Part shown: positions 51,910 to 62,028 of the stretch, piece after piece
How positions within the stretch are numbered: the first letter of the stretch is position 1
Layout of the letters: each line of letters starts with the position of its first letter
NCBI GenBank assembly: GCA_947467605.1
Contig: CANIII010000023.1
Coordinates: 22,197-86,196 of the forward strand
Length of the DNA stretch: 64,000 nt
Origin: Acidobacteriota bacterium
Lineage (GTDB): Bacteria > Acidobacteriota > Vicinamibacteria > Vicinamibacterales > SCN-69-37
Direction of reading: 5' to 3'
Notes under the pieces: generated by a model
The model's input: only the letters and a program-made list of their open reading frames with translations
The model's database searches: none
Told to the model about the DNA's origin: nothing
Made by a program: the position numbers and the translations under genes

Positions 51910-52839
51910 GTGCCTGAACTTCCCGACATCGAGCTCTACCTCCACGCGCTCAGACCGCGCCTGATCGGCCAGCAGATCGAGCGCATTCGCATCGCCAGCC
52001 CGTTCCTCCTCCGCACCTACGATCCGCCCCTCAGCCACATCAACGGCCTGACCATTCGCGCCATCTCGCGCCTCGGCAAGCGCATCGTCTGGCACCTCGA
52101 CGACCACCTGTTCATCGTCATTCATCTGATGATCGCAGGCCGGTTTCGTTGGAAGACCACAGGCGCCACGATTCCAGGCCGCGTCGGGTTGGCCGCGTTC
52201 GATGTCGGCAGCGGCACGTTGATCCTCACTGAAGCCGGATCGAAACGGCGAGCCTCGATGCACATCGTGCGTGGCGCCGAGGCGTTGGCCGCGCTCAATC
52301 CCGGCGGTCTCGACGTCCTCACGTCCAGTGTCGATGACTTCGCACATGCGCTGACGTCCGAGAATCACACGCTGAAACGCGCGCTCACCGACCCACACCT
52401 GATCGACGGCATCGGCAACGCGTACTCCGACGAGATCCTGCACGCGGCCAGGCTGTCGCCCCTCACACTGACCAGCAGACTGACTCCCGAATCGATCGCC
52501 ACGCTCCACGCGGCAGCCATCCGCGTCCTCACGGAATGGCGAGACGCGCTCATTGCTGAAGCGGGTGATCGGTTCCCAGAGAAGGTCACGGCATTTCGAC
52601 CGGAAATGGTGGCGCATGGCAAGTTCGGCCAGCCGTGCCGCGTCTGTGGCACGCCGATTCAACGGATCCGGTACGCCTCGAATGAAGTGCACTACTGCCC
52701 CACATGTCAGACCGGCGGCAAACTGCTGGCCGACCGCGCGCTGTCGCAACTGCTCAAGAAGGATTGGCCGCGCTCATTCGAGGAATTGGAGCAGTTCAAA
52801 GCGGTACGGCGCGATCCGGGGTTTGGTCGGAAGCTGTAA
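51910..52839 (+). CDS. mutM: Formamidopyrimidine-DNA glycosylase (Fpg/Nei family)
   Basis: A 309-residue base-excision glycosylase/AP lyase. The N-terminus 'MPELPDIELY' supplies the catalytic proline and glutamate, with D-I-E for the more common E-V-E. The lysine of the helix-two-turn-helix lies in 'LKRALTDPHLIDGIGNAYSD'. The zinc finger has four cysteines: 'CRVCGTPIQ' and 'YCPTCQTGGK'. The GTG at 51910 fits both the conserved N-terminus and the short spacing from TATCAT. With mutY and mutT at 28-29 kb it completes the GO repair set. Confidence 0.92.
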   Translation: MPELPDIELYLHALRPRLIGQQIERIRIASPFLLRTYDPPLSHINGLTIRAISRLGKRIVWHLDDHLFIVIHLMIAGRFRWKTTGATIPGRVGLAAFDVGSGTLILTEAGSKRRASMHIVRGAEALAALNPGGLDVLTSSVDDFAHALTSENHTLKRALTDPHLIDGIGNAYSDEILHAARLSPLTLTSRLTPESIATLHAAAIRVLTEWRDALIAEAGDRFPEKVTAFRPEMVAHGKFGQPCRVCGTPIQRIRYASNEVHYCPTCQTGGKLLADRALSQLLKKDWPRSFEELEQFKAVRRDPGFGRKL

Positions 52840-52880
52840 AGTAGCGAAGCGCACTCATGTCGCAACAGGAGATCTGATCC

Positions 52881-53450
52881 ATGGCAAAGAAGACCAAGAA
52901 GAAGGCCGCGAAGCCGGCCCCCAAGAAAGCCACAAAGAAGGCGGCCAAGAAAGTCACCAAGAAGGCCGTCGCGAAGACGATGACGAAGGTCGTGAAGAAG
53001 TCATCAGCGAAGACCGGCGCGTCAAAAACGAAGACGTCGAAGCCAGCCAAGGCGGCCGCGCCGAAGGGCCATGCCCTGATGAGCGTTGCGCCGGGCTTGA
53101 CCGCCAATGACGCGGCGAAGAGCATCGCGTGGTACTGCGATGTGCTCGGCTTCAAGGTGATCGAACGCTGGGAGCACGAGGGTCAGTTCCTCGGCGCGCA
53201 GATCGGTTCGGGCGACATCTCGTTCAACGTGGGCCAGGATGACTGGAAGATGGGCCGCGACCGCGTCAAGGGTCAGGGCACGCGCATGTACATCGTGATG
53301 GGTCCAGACATCGACACGTACGCTGAGGCGATCAAAGCGCGCGGCGGCGTGCTCGAACACGAACCGCAGGACGGCTGGGGCATGCGCACGTTCTCGATCA
53401 ACGATCCGGACGGCTTCAAGCTCACGTTCATGACGCGCGGCAAGAAGTAG
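52881..53450 (+). CDS. VOC (glyoxalase-fold) protein with histone-H1-like N-terminal tail
   Basis: A 189-residue protein, ATG behind AGGAG. Residues 1-62 are almost only Lys, Ala, Pro, Thr and Ser with K-K-A and K-A-A repeats, as in bacterial histone H1-like tails. Residues ~64-187 are a vicinal-oxygen-chelate domain: 'LTANDAAKSIAWYCDVLGFK' and 'DTYAEAIKARGGVLEHEPQD', ending 'SINDPDGFKLTFMTRGKK'. The tail would bind nucleic acid or acidic surfaces; the VOC part may bind a metal or antibiotic-like ligand. The fusion is a single uninterrupted frame. Confidence 0.84.
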   Translation: MAKKTKKKAAKPAPKKATKKAAKKVTKKAVAKTMTKVVKKSSAKTGASKTKTSKPAKAAAPKGHALMSVAPGLTANDAAKSIAWYCDVLGFKVIERWEHEGQFLGAQIGSGDISFNVGQDDWKMGRDRVKGQGTRMYIVMGPDIDTYAEAIKARGGVLEHEPQDGWGMRTFSINDPDGFKLTFMTRGKK

Positions 53451-53471
53451 CACCGACACCGCAGACACACT

Positions 53472-53510
53472 CGGGGCCGGCCAGCAGAGTCCGTCTGCAG
53501 GCCGGCCTCG
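53472..53510. terminator. Convergent terminator-like hairpin
   Basis: Arms cggggccggcc (53472-53482) and ggccggcctcg (53500-53510), with an inner gcaga/tctgc stem. It lies between the VOC and BNR stops. Confidence 0.6.
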
Positions 53511-53518
53511 TGCTCGTT

Positions 53519-56680
<3,162 letters not shown>

Positions 56681-56685
56681 AGTAG

Positions 56686-57516
56686 TCACCTGCCGACGAG
56701 CCGATTGTGCCGAACTTCGTGAAGACGATGGAGCGTGATGCCTGCTGCAGTGGCGATATTGAGCGAATCGAGCGCGCCGGTCATGGGAATGCGCAGTCGA
56801 ACATCGGCACGCGACAGAGCCTCGTCAGTGAGGCCGTGCCCCTCGGTGCCGAGCAACACGGCGATCTTGCCATGCGCAGCGTGCGTCGCAACGAACTCGC
56901 CGATATCGGCCGCCCCGCCATCTGGGGTCATGGCGACGATGACGAATCCGCGCTCCCGCATCATGTCGAGTGCTTCCGGCCACGGCGCGGCCGCGGCAAA
57001 GGACACGACCAACGCAGCACCGGACGAGGTGCGAATGGCTTTGCGGTAGAACGGATCGCAACAGCCTGGGCTGAGCAGTACCGCATCGAGGCCAAATGCC
57101 TCGGCGGTGCGAAAGACCGAGCCGACGTTGTCGGCATCAACGACGCGCTCAAGTACGACGACGAATTGACTGGTCGCCAGTGCATCGACCAGTGACAACG
57201 CCGCGGGCCGCTCAGCGACCGCAAGACAGCCACGATGCATGTTGAACCCCGTGGCTACAGTGATGACATCCGCGGAAGCGACATACACCGCCACCTCCGG
57301 GCGTGCCGCCTCGATGACGTCGGCCATGCCTTTCACACCTGCGTCGTTGAGCAGAAGTGATCGTGTCGTGATGCGCGCGGAGTCGAGGAGGCGGCGGACA
57401 ACAAAACGCCCCTCGGCAATCAGCAGGCGACGTTCGGTGAGAATCGCCGGCGTGCCGACCCCCGCATAATCGGAGAGACGCGGGTCGTGGCCGTCGTCTA
57501 TGCGGATGACGTTCAT
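56686..57516 (-). CDS. SpoU/TrmH-family RNA 2'-O-methyltransferase
   Basis: A 276-residue RNA methyltransferase of the SPOUT class. The trefoil-knot motifs are present: '[20 protein letters not shown]' (motif 1), '[13 protein letters not shown]' (motif 2), and '[20 protein letters not shown]' (motif 3). An N-terminal substrate-binding region of about 115 residues precedes them. The target (23S rRNA or tRNA) cannot be told. TATAAT at 57534-57539 lies 17 bases upstream of the ATG, so the leader is short. Confidence 0.88.
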   Translation of the reverse strand: MNVIRIDDGHDPRLSDYAGVGTPAILTERRLLIAEGRFVVRRLLDSARITTRSLLLNDAGVKGMADVIEAARPEVAVYVASADVITVATGFNMHRGCLAVAERPAALSLVDALATSQFVVVLERVVDADNVGSVFRTAEAFGLDAVLLSPGCCDPFYRKAIRTSSGAALVVSFAAAAPWPEALDMMRERGFVIVAMTPDGGAADIGEFVATHAAHGKIAVLLGTEGHGLTDEALSRADVRLRIPMTGALDSLNIATAAGITLHRLHEVRHNRLVGR

Positions 57517-57570
57517 GCGTTCGGCAAGTCAGAATTATACGGGCGCCCCGCGGGCTGGGTGGGGATCGGC

Positions 57571-57576
57571 GATAAT
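57571..57576 (+). promoter_or_regulatory. -10 element of the 57583 gene (leaderless spacing)
   Basis: GATAAT, six bases, then ATG 57583. Confidence 0.45.
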
Positions 57577-57582
57577 TTGCCG

Positions 57583-58446
57583 ATGAAGCGCCTCATCTTC
57601 ATCTCGTTGGCGGTCGGCCTCGCTGTCTCCACGCCGCTCGCCCAGCAATCGCAGAACCCCTCGCCGATGGTCGAACACACCCGGCCACACCCGCGCCTGC
57701 CCGAGGTCGCGCCCGAGGGTCAGCGCGAGCCCCTCGAACTGGGCACATTGTTCGTGCCCAAGGGCACGAAGAAGAAGGCGACGCTCTTCCTGCACTTTCA
57801 TGGAAATCCGTTGATCCCCGAGATCGCCGCGGCGCGCGCCGGCAAGGTCGCCGTGATCTCATTCCAGCTCGGTTCAGGATCCGGCGTCTACGGCCGCCCC
57901 TTCACCGCTGATCCGCAGCTCTTCCCGCGCATCGTCGCGGAAGCCGCAGCAAAGTCGCACCTCGAGTTCGAGCGAATCATCCTGACGTCGTGGAGCGCCG
58001 GCTACGGCGCGGTACGGGCGATTCTGCGAGTGCCCGATCATTACACCCGTGTGGATCGCGTGATGCTCATCGACGGCATGCACGCGAGTTACGTCGGCGA
58101 TGCGCCGGCGACGGGACCGGACCTGGAATCGCTGCTGGTCCCCGAAGACCTCAGTATTTTTGCCACGTTCGCACGCGACGCGATCGACGGCAAGAAGCGC
58201 ATGATCGTGACGCACTCAGAGATCTATCCGGGCACGTACGCGAGCACGACAGAGACGACCGACTGGCTCGTCTCAACACTTGGGCTCAAGCTCAAGGCGG
58301 TGCTCAAGTGGGGCCCGATGGGGACGCAGCAACTCAGTGAAGCAAAGTCAGGCAAGTTTCAGCTGATCGGCTATGCCGGCAACTCCGCGCCAGATCACGT
58401 CGACCAGCTGCAATCCCTGCCCGAGTACTTCAAGTGGCTGAAGTAA
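57583..58446 (+). CDS. Exported alpha/beta-hydrolase-like protein
   Basis: A 287-residue protein. The ATG at 57583 begins a signal peptide (MKRLIFISLAVGLAVSTPLA). The fold looks like an esterase or cutinase-like hydrolase: 'LFLHFHGNPL' (oxyanion-type region), 'RIILTSWSAGYGAVRAILR' with a nucleophile serine in S-W-S-A-G-Y-G, 'VMLIDGMHASY' (acid candidate), and histidines in 'IVTHSEIYPG' or 'APDHVDQL'. The elbow departs from strict G-x-S-x-G. The stop touches the convergent aldolase-like stop with no spacer. Confidence 0.74.
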   Translation: MKRLIFISLAVGLAVSTPLAQQSQNPSPMVEHTRPHPRLPEVAPEGQREPLELGTLFVPKGTKKKATLFLHFHGNPLIPEIAAARAGKVAVISFQLGSGSGVYGRPFTADPQLFPRIVAEAAAKSHLEFERIILTSWSAGYGAVRAILRVPDHYTRVDRVMLIDGMHASYVGDAPATGPDLESLLVPEDLSIFATFARDAIDGKKRMIVTHSEIYPGTYASTTETTDWLVSTLGLKLKAVLKWGPMGTQQLSEAKSGKFQLIGYAGNSAPDHVDQLQSLPEYFKWLK

Positions 58447-59433
58447 CTACCGCTTGCCGAGCTTTCTGCCAGTCTCGATGGCGGCCAAGCCGGCTTCGTC
58501 CCGCCGCTGCATGATGAACACGGACCATCCCTCTTTCATGCGCTGCTCCATCTCCGCAGGATTGTTGGTCGGGAAGCCGCACGGCTTCTTGAATTCCTTG
58601 CAGGCCGCGAGAATCTTCGCGGCTGCCGCTTCGCGACCCTCCGGATCGCCGCGAAACACACCGCCCAGCGTGCCGTAGCCAGCGAAGATCTGTGCGACGG
58701 CTGGCTCGGCTGCGATCTCCCGGACCTTTGCCAGCCCCTCGATGCTCTCGACGATCGCGCCAATGAGCAATTCGCCGTTCTTGTTGAGCGGCCACACGTC
58801 GGCTTTCTGCTTGTACTGATCAATCGTGAGGCCCCAGTAGGCGGCGGCATTCTCGAGCCCTGTCTCCGGACGCGTACCTCCCGCCGACACGAATCGCATG
58901 GCCTTGACCACATCACGCACTTCCTGCGCCGACTCGACGCCTTCCATGTTGACGCTCACATGGCCGGCGTTCAGCTGTCGCACAATCGCGCTGGTCGAAT
59001 TCTCCGGGTTCGCATGGAAGATGCCGATCTTGGCGACAAACGGATGCGTCCGCGCCGATCCACCGGCCGCTGTGATCTCCTTCAAGTAGTTGAGAAATGT
59101 TTCTGACGTACCCGACGTGAACAGGTAGTCGGCGCGCGTGTAGGCCACCGTCTCTTTCGCCGCATCCGCGAGCACAATCGGCGGTGCCGGTGGTGGCGGC
59201 GTGGCGGGCGGCGTGGCCGCGGCACCGCCGCGTCCCGCGCCTCGCGCCACGATCGCGGGATGCGCGATGCCGAAAATCGGCAGTCCCTTCTCCTGCGCGG
59301 CAATGATCGGATTCAACCGACCCGAGGCCTGGGGTGTCGCAGACGAGGGGCCGCTCATCGCGGCAACGACCGGCAGGCTCAGGACGACGAAGGCGGCGGT
59401 GGCAACGCGGGCAACAGTGGACGAATTGAACAT
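58447..59433 (-). CDS. Exported HpcH/HpaI aldolase/citrate-lyase-like protein
   Basis: A 328-residue protein. The ATG at 59433 is chosen because CATAAT ends seven bases upstream and the signal peptide (MFNSSTVARVATAAFVVLSL) starts there. After a Pro/Ala-rich linker the body shows the HpcH/HpaI lyase pattern: 'SVNMEGVESAQEVRDVVKAM', 'AIVESIEGLAKVREI' and 'IFAGYGTLGGVFRGDPEGRE'. Related enzymes are cytoplasmic, metal-dependent aldolases, so export is unusual. Catalysis on an extracytoplasmic substrate is inference only. Confidence 0.78.
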   Translation of the reverse strand: MFNSSTVARVATAAFVVLSLPVVAAMSGPSSATPQASGRLNPIIAAQEKGLPIFGIAHPAIVARGAGRGGAAATPPATPPPPAPPIVLADAAKETVAYTRADYLFTSGTSETFLNYLKEITAAGGSARTHPFVAKIGIFHANPENSTSAIVRQLNAGHVSVNMEGVESAQEVRDVVKAMRFVSAGGTRPETGLENAAAYWGLTIDQYKQKADVWPLNKNGELLIGAIVESIEGLAKVREIAAEPAVAQIFAGYGTLGGVFRGDPEGREAAAAKILAACKEFKKPCGFPTNNPAEMEQRMKEGWSVFIMQRRDEAGLAAIETGRKLGKR

Positions 59434-59440
59434 GACGCGC

Positions 59441-59446
59441 ATTATG
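59441..59446 (-). promoter_or_regulatory. -10 element of the HpcH/HpaI-like gene (leaderless spacing)
   Basis: CATAAT on the minus strand, seven bases, then ATG 59433. Confidence 0.45.
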
Positions 59447-59494
59447 TTCCAGGTGAGCCCGTCCGGCACGACGCAGTACAGTAGCGACGCCACG

Positions 59495-60412
59495 ATGCCG
59501 CGCACGGTCATCTCCGTCTCCCAGTTGGGCAAGCGCTACGGCACCACCGTCGCGGTCGATGAGGTCTCGCTCGACGTGTACGAGGGCGAAGTCTTCGGTC
59601 TGATAGGCCCGAACGGCGCCGGCAAGACGACGACGATGGAGTGCGTGGAGGGGCTGCGACGGCCGGATCGAGGCACGATCGCGGTACTCGGCCTGCATCC
59701 GCAACGGGATGCCACGGCACTTCGCCAACGCATTGGCGTTCAGCACCAGGAGGCGCACCTCCAGAAACGCATCAAGGTCTGGGAGGCGCTCGACCTGTGG
59801 GCTACGCTCTACCCAGGGGCCGTCGATACCGACGCGCTCCTCGCGCAACTCGGCCTCGAGAGCAAGCGCAACGCGTGGTTCATGACCTTGTCGGGCGGAC
59901 AGAAACAGCGGCTGTTTGTTGCACTCGCGCTCGTGCACGACCCGGAAGTCGTCTTTCTCGACGAGTTGACCACTGGCCTCGATCCGCAGGCACGCCGCGC
60001 CATCTGGGAGCTCATCTCCGGCATCAAGGCGCGCGGCAAGACGGTGTTCCTCACCACCCATCTGATGGAAGAAGCCGAGCGTCTGTGTGATCGCGTCGCA
60101 ATCATTGAACACGGCCGCGTGATCGAGATGGGGACGCCGGCCGCGCTCGTCGAGCGGCACTGCCCACAGCGTCGTGTCGTGTTTACGACTGACGCGACAG
60201 ATGCCGCGCAGTCCTTCCACCGCATCGCCACACTGCGATCAATCCACAGTGACGGCGCCACGCACACGCTCGAGGGTACCGGCGACGACTTCGTCACAGA
60301 CGTGATCAATGTCATCGCGCGTGAAGGTATCCGCGTCCGGGGATTCCGCACCGAGATACCCACGCTCGAAGACGTGTTCCTGAAACTGACGGGCCACGGA
60401 GTGAGGGACTAG
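59495..60412 (+). CDS. ABC transporter ATP-binding protein
   Basis: A 305-residue ATPase. The ATG at 59495 starts the conserved domain; the frame upstream is antisense to the aldolase-like gene. Walker A 'GPNGAGKTT'; Q-loop 'GVQHQEAHLQ'; signature 'LSGGQKQRL'; Walker B 'VVFLDELTTGLD' (E-L-T in place of the common E-P-T); H-switch 'FLTTHLMEEAE'. A C-terminal DUF4162-like region follows, as in ABC-2 drug/lipid exporters. The permease begins five bases later. Confidence 0.92.
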   Translation: MPRTVISVSQLGKRYGTTVAVDEVSLDVYEGEVFGLIGPNGAGKTTTMECVEGLRRPDRGTIAVLGLHPQRDATALRQRIGVQHQEAHLQKRIKVWEALDLWATLYPGAVDTDALLAQLGLESKRNAWFMTLSGGQKQRLFVALALVHDPEVVFLDELTTGLDPQARRAIWELISGIKARGKTVFLTTHLMEEAERLCDRVAIIEHGRVIEMGTPAALVERHCPQRRVVFTTDATDAAQSFHRIATLRSIHSDGATHTLEGTGDDFVTDVINVIAREGIRVRGFRTEIPTLEDVFLKLTGHGVRD

Positions 60413-60416
60413 CGCG

Positions 60417-61160
60417 ATGCTCCGAGGCCTGTGGAAGCTGACGTGGGTCGAGACCAAGATCTTCGTGCGAGAACCGATGGGGTTGATCGGCACGATCGGA
60501 ATGCCGGTCGTGATGTTCATCTTCCTCGGACGAACGTTTGGCGCCGCCATGCCGAGCGCCGATGCGCTGCGGTCACCGCCCTTCAACGTGCCGATTCTCT
60601 CGGCGATTCTGATTGCGATCAATGCGGTCACGTCACTCGTCGCCATTATCGCGATCTACCGTGAGGGCGGCATCCTCAAGCGCCTCCGCGCGACGCCACT
60701 GTCGCCGGTGACCATTCTCAGCGCCCACGTGATCGTGAAGCTTGTCTTCACGATCGTGAGTCTCGCGCTACTCGTGATGGCCGGTCGTCGCCTATTTCCC
60801 GGTGTGATGTCCGTGCCGCTGTTCAGTTTCACCGCAGCGCTGTTGCTGAGCACGCTCAGCATTCTGTCACTCGGCTTCATCGTGGCGAGCCTCGTGCCGA
60901 CGGCGCGATTCGCGCAGCCTATCAGCGCAGCGGTGTTCTATCCGATGGTCGCGCTCTCCGGCCTCTTCTTCCCGCTGGCGCGCCTGCCCCTGTGGCTGCG
61001 CGTCGTCGCCAACGCGCTGCCGACGACGCACGCGGTGTCACTCATGCAGAGCGTGTGGAACGGCGGCGGATGGACCGGTCACTGGTCAGATGCGGCGTCG
61101 CTGGTGATCATCGCCGGCATCTCGTCTGCAATTGCCACACGAGTGTTTCGCTGGGAGTAG
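60417..61160 (+). CDS. ABC-2 type transporter permease
   Basis: A 247-residue membrane protein with about six hydrophobic segments. Seen: an N-terminal amphipathic helix 'LTWVETKIFVREPMG', then 'GGILKRLRATPLSPVTILSA', a family mark, and 'QPISAAVFYPMVALSGLFFP', the re-entrant ABC-2 signature near the end. It forms an efflux system with the ATPase gene upstream. The substrate is not known. Confidence 0.9.
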   Translation: MLRGLWKLTWVETKIFVREPMGLIGTIGMPVVMFIFLGRTFGAAMPSADALRSPPFNVPILSAILIAINAVTSLVAIIAIYREGGILKRLRATPLSPVTILSAHVIVKLVFTIVSLALLVMAGRRLFPGVMSVPLFSFTAALLLSTLSILSLGFIVASLVPTARFAQPISAAVFYPMVALSGLFFPLARLPLWLRVVANALPTTHAVSLMQSVWNGGGWTGHWSDAASLVIIAGISSAIATRVFRWE

Positions 61161-61174
61161 ATCGTGCCTGGCTG

Positions 61175-61495
61175 CTACATCAGAGAGCGCACGTACACGC
61201 CGAAACACACGAGGGCGCTGGCCAGATCCCAATAGTTGAACGGAGGCTTTAAGGCCAGGACAAGACGGACAGGCAAGTAGGAAAAGAACGTCGCGAAGAC
61301 AACCGTTGCGGCCCCGGGGTGTGAAATCCCGACGGACACCCGCATGACCGATTCGGAGAAAAAGACGTATCCAGCAATACCCAGGACGATCACGGATCGT
61401 CTCACCGGTGACAATTCCTCTGCAGCGGTCCTCGACGCCGCCGCGCCGATCGCGGAGAGTCCGCCGAACACCGCGGCCAGAAATGCGAACCGCAT
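61175..61495 (-). CDS. Small four-segment membrane protein at the kinase breakpoint
   Basis: A 106-residue protein with hydrophobic segments at about 2-18, 36-52, 60-80 and 87-103 ('RSVIVLGIAGYVFFSESV', 'AATVVFATFFSYLPVRLVLA'). I recognise no family. Its ATG lies 20 bases after the point where the kinase reading frame loses similarity, and most of its first third overlaps the kinase frame's tail. It may be an independent gene brought in by the same rearrangement. Confidence 0.5.
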   Translation of the reverse strand: MRFAFLAAVFGGLSAIGAAASRTAAEELSPVRRSVIVLGIAGYVFFSESVMRVSVGISHPGAATVVFATFFSYLPVRLVLALKPPFNYWDLASALVCFGVYVRSLM

Positions 61496-61917
61496 GGCCC
61501 CAGTGGGAAACGGACGATGCCCTGGTCGTGCGCGGCTTCGAGGGCTTCGGCAATTTGCTTCGCGATCGGCAGCACCTCATCGAGCGGCATCGCGCCGCGC
61601 GCGATCCGCACGGTCAGATCGTCGCCATCGATGAACTCCATTACCAGCGCCGTGCCGTGCCCTGCGTCCGTCGAAGGGCTTTCGAGGCCGAATACCTGTG
61701 CGATATTCGGGTGATTTAGCGACGCGAGCGTCTTGGCTTCGCGCGTGAACCGCGCGACGCGGTCGGCGTCCATCGCGAACGACGGCGGCAACACCTTGAT
61801 CGCGACATCACGATCGAGCTTCGAGTCGCGTGCCTTGTAGACCTCCCCCATGCCACCCGCTCCGATGGGAGCAACGATTTCGTAGGGACCGAGGCGCGTA
61901 CCGGGTGCGAGGCTCAT
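61402..61917 (-). pseudogene. Truncated Hanks-type Ser/Thr kinase
   Basis: The N-terminal lobe of a kinase: 'LGPYEIVAPIGAGGMGEVYK' with a complete glycine loop, 'VAIKVLPPSF' with the ATP lysine, 'HPNIAQVFGLE' and 'IAEALEAAHDQGIV'. The catalytic H-R-D-L-K-P should follow immediately. Instead the frame changes to unrelated residues from about 61515 and stops at 61402. Without the catalytic and DFG loops it cannot be active. TATAAT at 61932-61937 on the minus strand is 14 bases upstream, so it may still be expressed. Confidence 0.72.
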
Positions 61918-61953
61918 GTGATTGGAGCGTGATTATACGGGCGGAAAGTAAAA

Positions 61954-61975
61954 CGCCGGACCTAAAGGTCCGGCG
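61954..61975. repeat. REP-like hairpin, 9-base stem with TAAA loop
   Basis: cgccggacc-TAAA-ggtccggcg, a perfect stem, between the kinase fragment and the peptidase stop. Same design as 41622-41643. Confidence 0.72.
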
Positions 61976-62028
61976 CTCCACCGATCTCGAAATTCCAGAT
62001 GCTCAGATGACCAGATGCCCAGATGGCT

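Noticed and set aside
52881..53066. Lys/Ala-rich tail as an independent histone-like gene
   Set aside because: There is no stop before the VOC domain and no second start signal. It is a single frame.
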